64,000 bases of DNA from the NCBI GenBank assembly GCA_028274465.1, contig CM051456.1, forward strand, positions 102,461,348-102,525,347, written 5' to 3'. Made by a program: the position numbers and the translations under genes. This DNA comes from Plantago ovata (lineage: Eukaryota > Streptophyta > Magnoliopsida > Lamiales > Plantaginaceae). Shown here piece by piece: positions 36,761 to 48,587 of this stretch. Below the pieces are notes generated by a model that was given only the letters and a program-made list of their open reading frames with translations, had not been told where the DNA came from and ran no database searches. The stretch's first letter is position 1. Each line of letters starts with the position of its first letter.

Positions 36761-37039
36761 TCCTCGGTCCCGTAAAATGGATCGGTCAAATTTTTCTCCT
36801 CGGGTGAATGTTTGCTCGTCACTCCTTTATTAATCCACGTGACTTGCTCCTCGCTCCGCGGATTATGTGGTGTGACTAGGTAATCCGCGTTCACCTGGGA
36901 AGGAGTGTCAAAGTGGGAGCGTGGAGGGTAAATCCGTAAATTCTCCAGGCGGCTGTGATCTGAGCCGTTGATAGTGGCCACATGTTCGGCCCGGATGGAG
37001 AAAGGGTATGCGACGGTTCGTATTCCCGAGATACCCTTC

Positions 37040-37048
37040 TATAAATAG
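37040..37048 (+). promoter_or_regulatory. TATA box of the antisense gene in the gypsy element
   Basis: TATAAATAG on the plus strand, against the direction of the retrotransposon, about 790 bp upstream of the antisense start codon. The leader (about 37070-37261) probably splices at GTAAGT (37262) to the acceptor TTTAG just before 37835. Confidence 0.6.
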
Positions 37049-37834
37049 GTCGATACCGCATCATTCCACACTTTTCGCAACCTAACTTCTCAGAGCAAAA
37101 AAGAGAGAGCGAGGAGCCTTTTCAAGCGACCGAAGAGAGTGTGACCGATACCAGAAGGAGAGCGAGGACCTCATTCCGGCGTCAATTTTCAGTTTTTCAG
37201 GCGTACTCCACCTTTCCCGGCTTACATTCCGGTTTCGACCCTTCAAATACTCACTTCCAAGTAAGTTTCTGTGCTCTAATTCCTATTACATGCTTTATTT
37301 TTTTCCCTTTTGCTTGAATTTGCTACTTCCCCTTTTCAATTTTGCCGTAAGCCCTTCGCCGTTTCTTGTTGCTTGAAATTTCGCCGGCGGGCGGCGGTTC
37401 TGAGGTGGCCAACACCCGTGTGGACTTAATAAAATGTAAACGAACTTGTAGACATGTTACCATTGTTTCGTATGCATGAATTGAACCTGTAGACGCGCAT
37501 GCTTCTCTTTTTGTTTTTCTGTTCATCCCCTTTTGCCTCCTAATTATGCCTGTAACTGCTAGAAATCATAAGTCTTTCGAGCGGTTGGTCGCTCTGTCGC
37601 TCCTCGATCCTTTATATGCATGCTCGCTCTTTCTTGTTTACATGCGTGCTCGCTCTTGCCTGTTTCGAGCGGTTGGTCGCTCCGTAGAGTAACTTCTTTT
37701 TCATTATACTTGCTCTTGCTCCTCTTTTTTGAGATTTTTCTCCGTTCGGGAGGTCGAACATAATGAATATACTTAAAAGGACCTCTCGGACTATCACAAA
37801 CCATCCTAACTCCTTCTTTGCCTACCCCTTTAGG

Positions 37835-40401
37835 ATGTCTGAGAGGAGCGACGACAACCAGAATCACCGTGAAGTCGGAGAGTATGGGAGCGACCATACT
37901 ATGTCAGCCAATACATCAGATATATCGGCGACGTTCTTGGATAACACCTTGGAGCATGCTGCTACGGGCGAGGAGCCCGTTGTTGAATCCGGAGAGGAAG
38001 AAGGATCCGATGAGGAGAAACTCGAGGAGGGTGAAGAAGGCGAAGACGCCAATGACGAGGATGGTGATGAAGACGAAAGCGAGGAGGAGGATGATGCATA
38101 CCAACTTGTTACTCGTAAGAGGCGTCGTAGCGAAGACGACGACTTCATCGATGATAGGACGGAGGAGGAAGGAGGTCCTTCTAATCACGGGGTGTCCGCA
38201 GAGTTAATAACCTTAGCCGCCCAAGTACACGGCAGAAATTACGGTGCTGTCAATGTAGTGCCTCCGACAGATATCCGGATCGAGGACATGGATGACACGG
38301 AGCGACCCGACTTGGCTTTGTCCTTATATGAGGAGGGTGATCACTCCGTTCAGCGCGGCAAGGAGCACATCTCGATTGATAGCGACGAGAGCAATGACGA
38401 GAGCGATGATGATGACGCTACATCTCCTCGAACTACCCCACCGCCGAAGAGGGTTAGGTTCCCTCCTCAAACTGTTCGTCGAACCATAGTTACCGATGAT
38501 GAGGAGGAACCTCCCCTGGCCTTAATGGACGTGCACGAGGATGAAGCTGGTCCGAGCACCTGGGCTTCATCATGGACGCTCCCAGCTCCTCCGGCTACAA
38601 ATGGTTCCATTGGTACTTCTATATCAAGAAGAAGAGGTTACCGAACATGAGCGAGGAGGATGTGGAGTGGGGAGTCCCTAAATTGATGTATCGAGGAAAA
38701 ATAGCCGAGAAGCATCCTCTGCCAGCGGAGCTAGACCCCTGGGTCTTGGAGCTGGAGGAGAAGAATCGAGGACCCAATCCCGAGAAGTATTTCTACTGGG
38801 GTCTCGTTCTCCAGCCTCTTCCATACTTAGTTGGGCTTTCGCCCTATGCTTACACTAGGTACACGGGGAACCGATTCTCGAACGATGTGCTCTTCGGTAC
38901 GCTTAGAATAATTTCATACTTGTCTTTTTTCTTCTTTTTTTGCTTGCTTGCAATGTGCTCGATGTTTCTATCCTTCTCGCTTTTTCTGCTTCTCGCTTTT
39001 TTACTAACTTGTGTTTTTTCTCCACAACTTATTGGTTTAACTGGATAATGTCGAAGACTCTTGCAGCCAAGGAAGAGCAACGAAGGAAGCAACGGCTGGC
39101 AAACAAGGAGACTAAGATCCTCAGTTCTTTGAACCTTTCTCCTCCTCGGAGTGCTTTGCATCATCGAGATGCCTTGGTACAAGAGGGTCTCGAGACGCGC
39201 GAGAACCCAGTTGATGCTCTGAAAAGGCCTAGGAAGAGGCGGCGGCTAAACAGGCAAAGAAGGCCGAGGAGGCTGCTGCTGTAGAGCCCGAGAAGAGGCC
39301 TGAGAGGCCGGCGGCTAAGAAGGGGTCGAGGAAGCTCACCCTTGGGGGTAATAACGAGCCTCCTCGCAAAAAAGGGAAGATGGCCGCTACAGGTCAAGAT
39401 GAGGTGAAGAGGCTCATCCAAATGAGCGACCTGGATCACGCGCACGAGCTGAGCATGTGCTCGTTTCAGGTATCCTTACTTATCTTTTCCCAATGAATTT
39501 TTCCTAAGTATGACATTATTCTCCTCGCTAACTGTGTATTTCTTTGATGTAGCTCGAGCAATTGAAGGAGGCCTATGGTCAAATAGCTGCTGATCGCGCC
39601 GATATAGGCATAGTGATCGAGGACCTTGAGAAAAGATTCGCAGCCTCGGAAGACAAGAACAAGGTTGCTGAGGCAGAGACCGGCAAGCTCTATGCCAAGG
39701 TCGATCTCCTTGAGAAGGAGCTTTCTAAGGAGAAAGCGAGGACTAAGGGCTACAAGGGGGCCTATGCCACCTTGTCTATTTGTATGGAAACGTTCAAGGC
39801 CAGCGTCCTTTTCTTCCATAAGGAAAGCCGCCTTGACATTGCTCGCGATTTCATGGCCTCCGACACTTACAAAATGGCCCAGCAAAATGTGCGAGTCTCT
39901 TCGCGCGAGGAGGGCTTCTTCTCCTGTATCGGCCAGCTAAAACGAGTCAACTTGCTTCCGGCCGAGTTTGATCCGGACACTCGCGAGGACCTGCACCCTG
40001 GAAGGCGCGATGACCTGTCCCACTACCCCGATGAGGAGATAACCGAGGAGATGCACGAGGCGTGCGAGTTCGGGGAGCTGGTGACCGATCCGGAAGTGCC
40101 TTATCCAAGCAAACCAGCTTATCTCTCTGCATGGGTCTCGGAGTGCCTAAGGACTGGGATCCTTTACCCGTTCGAGAAGGCAGCTCTCCGCAACGCTGCT
40201 TGGGTTAAAGTGAGCGATCCGGTTATTGGGCGAGCAGCAGACTTCGTCGAGCCAGAGCTTGTCCTATATGAGAAGGCCATCAAAGAATCTCAGGCTCAAG
40301 AGCGAGACGCCGCCGAGATCCAAGAACTGCTAAGCCCTGTGCGAGGAGCTACTAGCGTGAGCGGCCCGGTTACAGACCTTTCTGGTAGTCGGACCCGTTA
40401 G
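37835..40401 (+). pseudogene. antisense ORF (aORF) of the Tat-type gypsy element, acidic/coiled-coil protein
   Basis: The gene lies between integrase and the 3' LTR but runs opposite to gag-pol. Exons: 37835-38896, 39067-39469, 39553-40401, with consistent GT-AG junctions. The N-terminal part is strongly acidic (residues about 50-110 mostly Glu/Asp) with a basic KRRR patch; the middle is Trp/Tyr-rich (YKWFHWYFYIKKKRLPNMSE); then a Lys/Ala-rich stretch and a coiled coil (about 39553-39760, LEKRFAASEDKNKVAEAETG). Extra antisense ORFs of unknown function are known in Tat-lineage elements (putative gypsy-type transposon families). Two frame changes (about 38570 and 39225) break this copy. AATAAA at 40582-40587 is a likely poly(A) signal, again in antisense direction. 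Confidence 0.72.
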
Positions 40402-40581
40402 ATCGAAGATCTTGAAGACCGAGTATGCTCGGGGATGTTGTAAACTGTTCAATTTTCCGCACTTGTCATTTTTTCCGAACAATTTCCCTTTTTCTATTCG
40501 GCCCTTGGTGGCACTTGTTGAAACATATTCCCTTGTTGTAATATAAGTTATCAACTGTTGCCTCTTCGCTCTTTTTCCTTT

Positions 40582-40587
40582 AATAAA
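40582..40587 (+). terminator. AATAAA poly(A) signal candidate for the antisense gene
   Basis: Lies 181 bp after the stop codon of the antisense gene in its direction of transcription, completing a TATA-introns-poly(A) unit inside the retrotransposon. Confidence 0.45.
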
Positions 40588-41251
40588 AAGTTTGTTTCTC
40601 TTCGTTTCCTTACTTATACTTGTGTTTTTTACTAACTCTTTTTCTGTTATGACGTATAACTTTGATAGAGTAGTTAAACATGTATAAGTTAGAGTCGAGG
40701 AGGGAGTATCCTCGCGCCTTTGATCAAAAGAGTGATCTTCATTAGTAATACTTCGAGTTAAGCTCCTCGAGCTATCAAAGGAATCCCCATGCTTGTCGAT
40801 TTTCTTGGTAACTTAGAAAAAATTCTAAGTGTTGAGCTAGAAACAACAAGTATTGAGCTCCTCCTGCTCGATTTCTTTGCATTCCTCATTTTCAATTCTT
40901 TAAAAAGTGTCTCGATTAATTTTCTCAAAAGATGAGAGAGAGCGGGGAGCTTTAACCCGACGTGAAAATCGGGGAGCTTTTACGTAGATCGAGCAAGCTC
41001 TCTTGGTCGAGTAGCTTTTTATTCTGTTTTGAGTATAGTAGTTCTATACTTGAACATTTTCTTTGTTGAAAGATAAACATTATATTGATTTGTCGGAAAT
41101 TCAATTACAATGGGGGGCTTCTCGACCAGCTTTCTTACAACATTTTCTGAACCTAAAACATGAGGATACCTCTCACACAAGCTTGTGAGGAATCCTTCTC
41201 GATCTTGGGCCTTTCACAAGATCTCTTCAAAAAGCTTGTTCATCAAACAAC

Positions 41252-42514
41252 TCAAGCGTAGAACCTCTGGAGGTTGGAAGTATTCCACGGGTTCTTCGAT
41301 ACTCTTCCCTCCATGTCTTGGAGACGATAGCTTCCATTGGACCTTGCTTCAACTATCTTGTAGGGGCCTTCCCAGTTGGGTTGCATCTTCCCAACTCTGC
41401 CCAGGATGTCCGCTCTTCGGAGTACTAAGTCTCCTACTTGGAAGTCTCTCTCCTTTACACCCTTGTTGTAGGTCTTCGCGATCAGTGCTTGATATCTGAG
41501 GATGTTGGCCAAGGCATTGGTTCTCGCTTCGCTTACCGTCTCCAGATCGAAGAGCCTCTCGGTATGATTGTCCTCGGGTTGATACCCTTGGATCCTGAGG
41601 GTTTCTACCGCCACTTCCGCTGGTATGACTGCTTCAGAACCATAAACTAGCGAGAAGGGAGTCTCTCTTGTAGCTGTTTTTGAAGTTGTGCAGTATTCCC
41701 ATACCACTCCATCAAGCTCGTCGACCCAGTCCTTGTTGGTGGCAAACCTCTTTTGCAAGTTGTTGACAAGGATTTTGTTGACGGCCTCTGTTTGCCCGTT
41801 GGATTAAGGATGTCCTACCGAGGTGTACCTCCTTTCAATCTTCATTTCCTTGCACCATTCATTGAACCTTTGGCCACAGAATTGAGCACCATTGTCCGAG
41901 ATGAGGACTCTCGGCAAGCCAAATCGACACACGATGTTTCTCCATACAAAGTTCATCACCCTTTGTTCGGTGATAGTAGACACTGCTTCAACCTCCGCCC
42001 ACTTGCTAAAATATTCAACCGCAACAATGATGAATTTCTTTTGACCCGTGCCTCTCGAGAAAGGACCGACTATGTCGATGCCCCATATGTCGAAAGGGCA
42101 AGTGATTGTAATGGGCATGAGAGGTTTCATCGGGACATTGATCAAATTGGCATGCAATTGACATTCCTCGCACCTTCTTACAAATTGGGCAGCATCTTCA
42201 CGAATAGTGGGCCAATAGTATCCTTGGCGAATGATTTTTTGCGCGAGGGTTCTTCCTCCGGCATGGTCTCCGCAACTTCCTCTGTGCATCTCTCCAAAAA
42301 GTTTTTGCACTTCTTGTTCAGCGACGCATCTCAAGTAGACTCCCTCGAAGGATGTCTTGTACAAGTAGTCCCCTTTCATGATGTAGCGGCCTGCTTTTCC
42401 TTTGATTTTCCTTGCTTTAGCCTTATCACGAGGAAGGCTACCATTCGTGAGATAAGTAGCGATCTCTTGCATCCAACTTGGTTGAGTGTCAATCGCCAAG
42501 ATGTTTGGCTTTGA
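41252..42514 (-). pseudogene. gypsy integrase region (broken)
   Basis: The minus-strand frame 42499-41804 contains the HHCC zinc-binding part (EMHRGSCGDHAGGRTLAQ... RRCEECQLH) and the first two catalytic positions of the DDE core (WGIDIVGPF and LISDNGAQF). A stop codon then sits directly after GHP, just before the SNGQTE segment that holds the catalytic Glu. The frame continues at 41758-41252 through the C-terminal region (FQVGDLVLRR, GPYKIVEA, ending LQRFYA). A single stop thus separates the DD and E parts. The upstream end abuts the 882-bp insertion. In an intact element this protein would insert the DNA copy into chromatin. Confidence 0.9.
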
Positions 42515-43396
42515 TGATGATGAACCGAATTTGTCAGACTCAATTAATCAAATAAATTTTTTTTTAGCCAAAGACAATTCACAACCACAATGAAAACCGT
42601 AGAGATCGCTACCTATCAAGATAATGGAAGTTAGTGACAGTATGATCATTCAAAGCATAGCAGGTTAATAATCATGCATGAAGTACCCGATCGTTTTGCA
42701 TAGAGATCTAAGATCATGAATTGTCCAATATGTTCCGTTCAATTCAACACTACGAAGATAGAGGGCTTAGATAGATCAAATAAATAAATCAATAACTCAA
42801 AGTTTGATTCGCATTACCGCCATCATGCATAATTAAGAACCCTCGCAAAGAAATCACATACTATCACCAACGATAGATTTAGCTACTCATAGATGTCATG
42901 CAATCAACAAACTTCAAAGCAAGATTGAATGAAAACATGTTGAAATAAATAAATATAAATAGAAAAATCGTGAGATACAATGTTACCGACGAAGGTTGTC
43001 AATCTCCGAAGAATTGCTAGCTCACAAGCAAGAATTGATAAACAACGAGGTCCAATTGCTATGCTTAATCCTCCAAATTGATAAGAAAAAGAATCTCCTA
43101 TGCTAAGAATTCCCAGAACAGGCTCTGGAGAATTCGTCCCTAAAAACTATGTGAAAAGGTATGAAAAAAGGTCTCTAAAACGTAGAAACAGGTGCAACTA
43201 TATATAGGAGTTCGGAATGCACGGGGCGAATCGCCCGGGGTCCCAGGTGAACCGCCTGGCACCGGGCAAACCGTTTGGCGCCTGGCGTGCCGAGCGAACC
43301 GCCTGGGAGCTCCAGGTCGGTGGAGACGCGTTTTTGACGCGTTTTTGGTTTTCTTCTCCTTTTCGGACTCGGATTTTGCCTTCTAGTGACCTTTAA
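42515..43396. mobile_element. 882-bp unclassified insertion within pol
   Basis: Interrupts the RNase H-integrase link. It is bordered by the 7-bp direct repeat GCTTTGA (42508-42514 and 43397-43403). Removing the insert with one repeat reconnects an open stretch running into the integrase frame. The insert is non-coding: an AT-rich left two thirds, a TATA-like tatatatagg at about 43198, then a GC-rich block (43220-43320) of repeated cgaatcgcccggg/gaaccgcctgg motifs. It has neither inverted termini nor TG...CA ends that I can see, so the class is unknown. Confidence 0.55.
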
Positions 43397-43413
43397 GCTT
43401 TGAAACTCGTCCC

Positions 43414-44290
43414 CTAAACTCCTCCGGAAGCCGAAGCATATTTTGATAGGGCATCTTCTATTTCATTGAGATCCCTTGAGAACTTCTCAATCTCACAACT
43501 TTCAAACTTTTGGATTTCCTCCGTGATGGCGCTTTTGTACTCGGGCAATGAGTCCTTCTTGGTTTTGAACTTTCCTGAGATTTGCTTCTCGGCCAATTGA
43601 GAATCAGTGAAGAGATGTAGCTTCTTCACTTCAAGTGCTTTTGCCATACGTAGAGCGATGAGGATAGCTTCGTACTCAGCTTCGTTGTTGGAGACTGGAA
43701 AACTAAGAGTAACGGCGTACTCGAGTTCAGCTCCTCCGGGACTCTTGAAGTATATTCCTATCCCACCATTTTTTCCTGAGGAAGATCCATCAACGTGAAG
43801 AGTCCAGACATCTCCATGGTTGGTGAGCTCCTTGGGTTTTGAAGAGACGGTCTCCATACCCTTAGACTCCTCGTTTTTTTCTGCTAGGAACACTTCATAT
43901 GTCCTTTCCTTTTTGTCTGGGACATCTCTTTGAGCTCTTTCAAAGCATCTTCGAGAGCTTGCATTGGGTTACTCTGCCGTGGTTGCTCCTCGACCATCAT
44001 CATGACATTTTGTGTCTCTGGAGGGTTTTCCTCTGAAGTTCCCTTGGAGGGATACTCTACGAGGAAATCGACAATGACTTGGGCTTTCTTGGCCAAAGGT
44101 GCTTGATAGTCAATGTCGTACTCGCTCAATTCGATTGCCCACCTTGCTAGCCTTCCCGAGTTTTCGGGTTTTCCGAGGACTTGCTTGAGAGGTTGCTTCG
44201 TCAAGACTACAACCTTGTGCGCTCCAAAGTAAGGTTTCAGTCTCCTCGCCGTATAGACTAGGGCGAAGGATAGCCTCTCGATATCCATAT
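43414..44290 (-). pseudogene. gypsy RNase H regions (two, broken)
   Basis: Frame 44288-43884 covers the end of the RT-linked RNase H (IERLSFALVYTARRLKPYF, ARWAIELSEYDIDYQ). Frame 43893-43414 carries a second, archaeal-type RNase H (WTLHVDGSSSGKNGGIGIY, NNEAEYEAILIALRMA, FTDSQLAEKQI), which is typical of Tat-lineage elements and keeps D, E and D of the active site. A stop codon precedes the first part at about 44291 and a frame change lies at about 43890. Confidence 0.85.
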
Positions 44291-44294
44291 ACCG

Positions 44295-45201
44295 TGTTTA
44301 AGCTCCAGCGAGTACTTTGCTTAAGTAGTAGATGGGCAAGTGGTCGTTACCTTGAATTCGCACCAAGACCGAACTTATGGCCTCCCCAGTCGCTGCTAAG
44401 TACAAGTAAAGTACCTCTCCTTCCATGGGTTTTGACAAAAGTGGAGGAGAGAGTAGATACTCTTTGGGCTTCTCGAAGGCTTCCTCGCATTCTTTTGTCC
44501 ACTCAAAGTGGTTGCTCTTTCTCAACACTTCGAAAAATGGGAGATTTTTCTCAGCGGACCTCGAGATGAATCTACTCAACGCGATTGACTTCCCGACCAA
44601 TTGTTGCACCTCATTGATGGATTGAGGTTGAGGAAGATCGAGGATGGCCTTGATTTTCTCGGGGTTTGCTTCTATTCCTCTCTCCGTTACCATGTAACCA
44701 AGGAACTTCCCACCTTTGACTCCAAAGGTACACTTCGCAGGATTGAGCTTCATGCCATACTTCCTCAAAATCGAGAAGCATTTTGCCAAGTAACCTACAT
44801 GTTGCTCCTCGGTCTTACTCTTGACAAGCATATAATCAACATATACTTCCATTGTTTTACCCAACTCTTCTTTGAACATCTTGTTGACCAACCTTTGGTA
44901 GGTCGCTCCGGCATTTTGAGGCCGAAAGGCATCACGTTGAAGCAATACACGTTGCCGTTTGCGAAGAAGGCGGTCTTGGGCACGTCATCCTTAGCCATCT
45001 TGACTTGGTAGAATCCTTGATATGCATCCATGAAACTCAATAGGGCGCATCCAGCAGTGGAATCGACTAGCTGGTCGATCCGGGGGAGCGGGTAGGGATC
45101 CTTCGGGCAAAACTTGTTGAGTCTCGTGAAGTTGTTGCACATTCTCCACTTGCCAGGCCCCTTCTCTACGAGGACCACGTTGCAAACCCAGTCGGAGTAT
45201 C
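44295..45201 (-). pseudogene. gypsy reverse transcriptase region (broken, altered active site)
   Basis: Minus-strand frames 45178-44795 and 44945-44298 give the RT fingers/palm (KWRMCNNFTRLNKFCPKDPYPLPRIDQ is split here only for length: KWRMCNNFTRLNK, DPYPLPRIDQLVD, SFMDAYQGFYQV) and thumb. A frame change at about 45204 separates it from the protease part and another lies at about 44930. The catalytic YVDD box reads YVDY (codon TAT at about 44832), so the second essential aspartate is lost. This copy cannot encode an active polymerase. Confidence 0.9.
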
Positions 45202-46686
45202 TTACTTGATGTGACCGACTTTAAGCAGTCTTTGGACCTCCGCTTCGATGATGGCATTATCTTCTGCACTGAAGCCTCTTCGCTTTTCTCTGATATGGGT
45301 GATCAAGGGGTCAACGTTCAGACGGTGAACCGCGACACGTGGGTCGATCCCCTTGAGGTCCTCGGTACTCCACGCGAAGATATCGTTGTTATCTTTCAAA
45401 CATTGGATGAGTTTCATTCTCACTTCTGTAGTCATCTCGGTACCAATTTTTGTAACCTTGTCGGCACTTCCTTTGACAATTTGGATTTCTTCCAGAGTTT
45501 CTCTTGCTTCAATCTTGTTTTCCTCAAAGAATTTCTTCTTCTTGGAAGAGGGTGGTATTGGGGGTATGACTTGATACTCCTCGAGATCTTTGACAGCTCC
45601 TACCAGGGTATCCTTCTCTTTCTTCAGGATTGCTTTCCTTCGCCTAAGTGACGGACTTGGCTTTTTTGACTTTTTCTTCACTCGCCGAACCGTATAGAAA
45701 CGATAAGGAGCATTGTGAACAAGAGGCTGCTCTTCGAGTGATTGGCCCGGGTTGGGCTCTCCGATGGCAACCCTGGAAGTGAACTTAGCTGACATGCTAT
45801 AGCATTCCCATGCCTCTATGATGTCTCCTACTTCTTGTCCAATTCCAAATGGAGTGGGAAACTTCAGCTTGTTGTGGACTGTAGACACTACGACTCGGAA
45901 TTGAGAGAGACCGGGTCGACCTAGGACTGCAAAGTAATTAAAGGGCATGTCGACGACCACAAAGGGTACATGTTGAGTTACTCGCCGAGGAGCACTTCCC
46001 ATTGATACCGTGAGGTTGATCATTCCGAGTGGCATGATAGGTTGTCCTCCAAAGCCTACCAGTGCACTCCTCAATTCTTTAAGCCCTTCTCTTGGATTCA
46101 TTTGCATCCTCTTCAAGGTTCCCGTGAAGATCAAGTTAGCCGAACACCCGGTGTCGACGAGGATCCTTCCTAACTTGTAGGACTGAACATCAAGGGAAAC
46201 TACTAGCGGAACACAGGGGTCATATATGTTTCCTCCCCCGGCATGCCTCAGAGGTATCTCGCTATCGTCAAAAGAGATGACGTTGGTTCCTGGTCGTGCG
46301 GCTTGGGCATACTTCACATCCCGGACTCTGAGATTATCAGTTGTGATCTCCCTCTGATTTCGAGTGTCGCCTTCCGCGGGTCCTCCAACAATTGTAAGAG
46401 TGTGGATGCTTCCGTTCACGGGACGGTTTTCATAATTGTTGTAATTATGAATGTCATCATCATGAGGGTTCCCTTGGTAATGGTGCTCGATCCCACCTTG
46501 AGGTGGCGGAGGTAAGATAGCCAGAGGTTCTTCCTTCCGGATGTAGTTAACCAACTGACCATTACGTATCATCCTCTCGATTTCGTTCTTGAGCTCGACA
46601 CACTCATCAGAGGTATGCCCTTTCCCCTTGTGAAACTGGCAAAGTTTCTCCGAACTCTTGTTCTTTCGGTTTTCTTGAATCGGGGG
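45202..46686 (-). pseudogene. gypsy zinc knuckle and aspartic protease region
   Basis: A CCHC-like knuckle of Tat type (CQFHKGKGHTSDEC) lies at about 46610-46650. The long frame 46572-45202 contains the retropepsin active site (ILVDTGCSANLIF, about 46130-46170) and a downstream linker rich in Lys/Pro (KKKSKKPSPSLRRRKA). The frame ends at a stop (45202-45204) at the beginning of the RT domain. Confidence 0.85.
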
Positions 46687-46770
46687 TGGCTAGGAGACGT
46701 CTAGCTTCCTCGAGACTATATAGTTCAAGATGTCGGATCTTGGCCTATTTAAGTCCGTGTAGTTGCTATA

Positions 46771-48499
46771 TCACCTTGGAGGTGACCTCCTAGGAGGAGA
46801 CCTCTTGTCTCGAAAATCATTCTTCGAGTGACCCTCTCTGATCAACCCATGCCTTTGATCTTTTCTTTGCTTTCCGGGATTTTGTGGGCGAGGAGGGTAC
46901 TCCTTCTCTTTTTCTTTCTCCTTCCCTTTTTCCTTGGGAGGATTGGTTCTCACCGTGACTGTTTTTCGGAATTCCTCGGCCTCGAGGAAATCCTTGCAAA
47001 CTTTCGCCAGTTGTGCTTCATTTTCTACACACGATCGATGCTGGGAGCACCTCTTGGAACTTGATGTTGGTAGTGTTACCATACAAGTATTCTTTTCTAT
47101 CATTGATTGAGTGATCTTCAACTTGGAGGGCTGCTTCATGAAAGCGATTGATGAAGTCCCTCAAGTCTTCATTGTTTTTCTGAACAATTTCGGCCAAGTA
47201 TCTCACTCTTCTCTTGGTGTTCATGACCTTCTCAAATCGCTTAGAGAATTCCTTGCAAAGATCTCTATACGACTTGATTGAGCGATGAGGAAGGCGCGAC
47301 CACCATTTCATGGCTTCTCCGGAGAGGTTAGCCGGGAAGAGGAGTGCTTTGGTCCTCGAATCATGGCCGTAGGCATCCATCTTTGTGCCAAATCTTACCA
47401 AGTAATCCTTCGGACAACTCGTTCAATTATAGCTTTCAAAAGTGGGGAAACCTCTTTCGATTTTGGCTTGGTGGCTCCTTATCTCGTCGCACAACGGGCT
47501 TGGATCTTGGTCTTTCTCTTTTTCTTGGACGGTTCCCCATAGGGTCTCTATCTGAGCATCAAGTGCGGATTTTCTTGCGTTGAGTTCCTCCAGAGTGAGC
47601 CTCCTCCCCGTGATCGGGTCGATCAAGGGGGTTACCTCAGCTACTGTTCTCAAGGCATTGTTTTCCGCCACCGCTTCGGGTTGATTATGAGGAGTTACTT
47701 GGTTGGGCGTGACTTGGTTGGGGAGAGCGGGTGGTGTAGCGACCACCTGAGCTCTATTGTCTTGCTGAGCCACATTTTGCAATGATGCACGTATCCTTCT
47801 ATCAATAATCAAATCCCTCGAATCATCCGGGGCACCTTGAGGTCCTAATCTCGATTGAACTCTTGAAGGTCCAAGTCGAGATTGGATTGTCCTTGTGTTG
47901 TCTCTTGAATGTGCTTCATCTTGCACAACTGGTGCTCTTCCTTGGGATTGACGAGGGGCAACCAAAGTGTCACGAGGTTGCTCCTGTACTTGTGCTTGCG
48001 GTACTCCTCAAGCTTGGAGTTCAGCATTAACTCTAGCAGCCTCATTATCCCCTACATATCCTTGCAATGTAAGAAGGAACAAGCCGTATTGAGCTTCGCC
48101 CATCCCAAAATCTGATGGTCGGACTACACGTCCATTAGGAAGGGTGAAGTTCAATGCGGCCGGTTGAGGAGGATTCACTGCTATGGGAGGTGGATTAATT
48201 GCTACTTGAGGAGGCTGCCCTCTCGGCGCGACATTGTTTGTGACTCTCAACGCTCCATAGGAACTCCCAACCGGGACTCCTTGCGGATTATTTTCCCCCG
48301 ATCTTTCTTCTTGGGAGTTAGTGACATTGGTGAATGCCCCCTCCGTATAATATTGATTCCTCACAACATTGTTATTTCTTGGTGCCCTTGGAGTAGCAGC
48401 CCTTCCTCCTCCTCGACCACTTGAAGGGGGACGGCCCCTAGGTCGAGGAGGATTCCTGGGTGGTGCATTAGCAAGACGGTTGCTTCTTCTGGGAGGCAT
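46771..48499 (-). pseudogene. gypsy gag region (broken)
   Basis: The frame opens at 48499 with a basic Arg/Pro-rich N-terminus (MPPRRSNRLANAPPRNP...), is interrupted at about 48008, continues at 47965-47423 (Gln/Asn-rich linker), meets a TGA at about 47422, and continues through the retrotransposon gag domain (47401-47018: MKWWSRLPHRSIKSYRDL, FSKRFE). A further frame change precedes 47139-46771 (basic, Lys/Glu-rich). Gag would form the capsid-like particle; this copy cannot make a full-length one. Confidence 0.85.
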
Positions 48500-48569
48500 C
48501 TTCGTGAAGTGTCATGAGGAGAGTACTTGGATCGACCAGCACGTCTAGGAATGACCTTTAGTGTCGATT

Positions 48570-48587
48570 CCCATAGACGGCGCCAAA
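48570..48587 (-). other. primer-binding site of the gypsy element
   Basis: Immediately inside the 5' LTR; on the minus strand TTTGGCGCCGTCTATGGG. The TGGCGCCGT core is complementary to a tRNA 3' end of the Asp type, as in many plant gypsy elements. Only the first nine or so bases can be matched with confidence. Confidence 0.65.

Noticed and set aside
37864..38188. Ser-rich and hydrophobic minus-strand ORFs
   Set aside because: Antisense of the Glu/Asp-rich part of the aORF; GAG/GAC repeats read backwards give Ser/Leu runs.
42534..43432. CCGAA as target duplication of the insertion in pol
   Set aside because: A CCGAA pair exists, but the longer GCTTTGA pair is closer to the reading-frame break and reconnects an open stretch.
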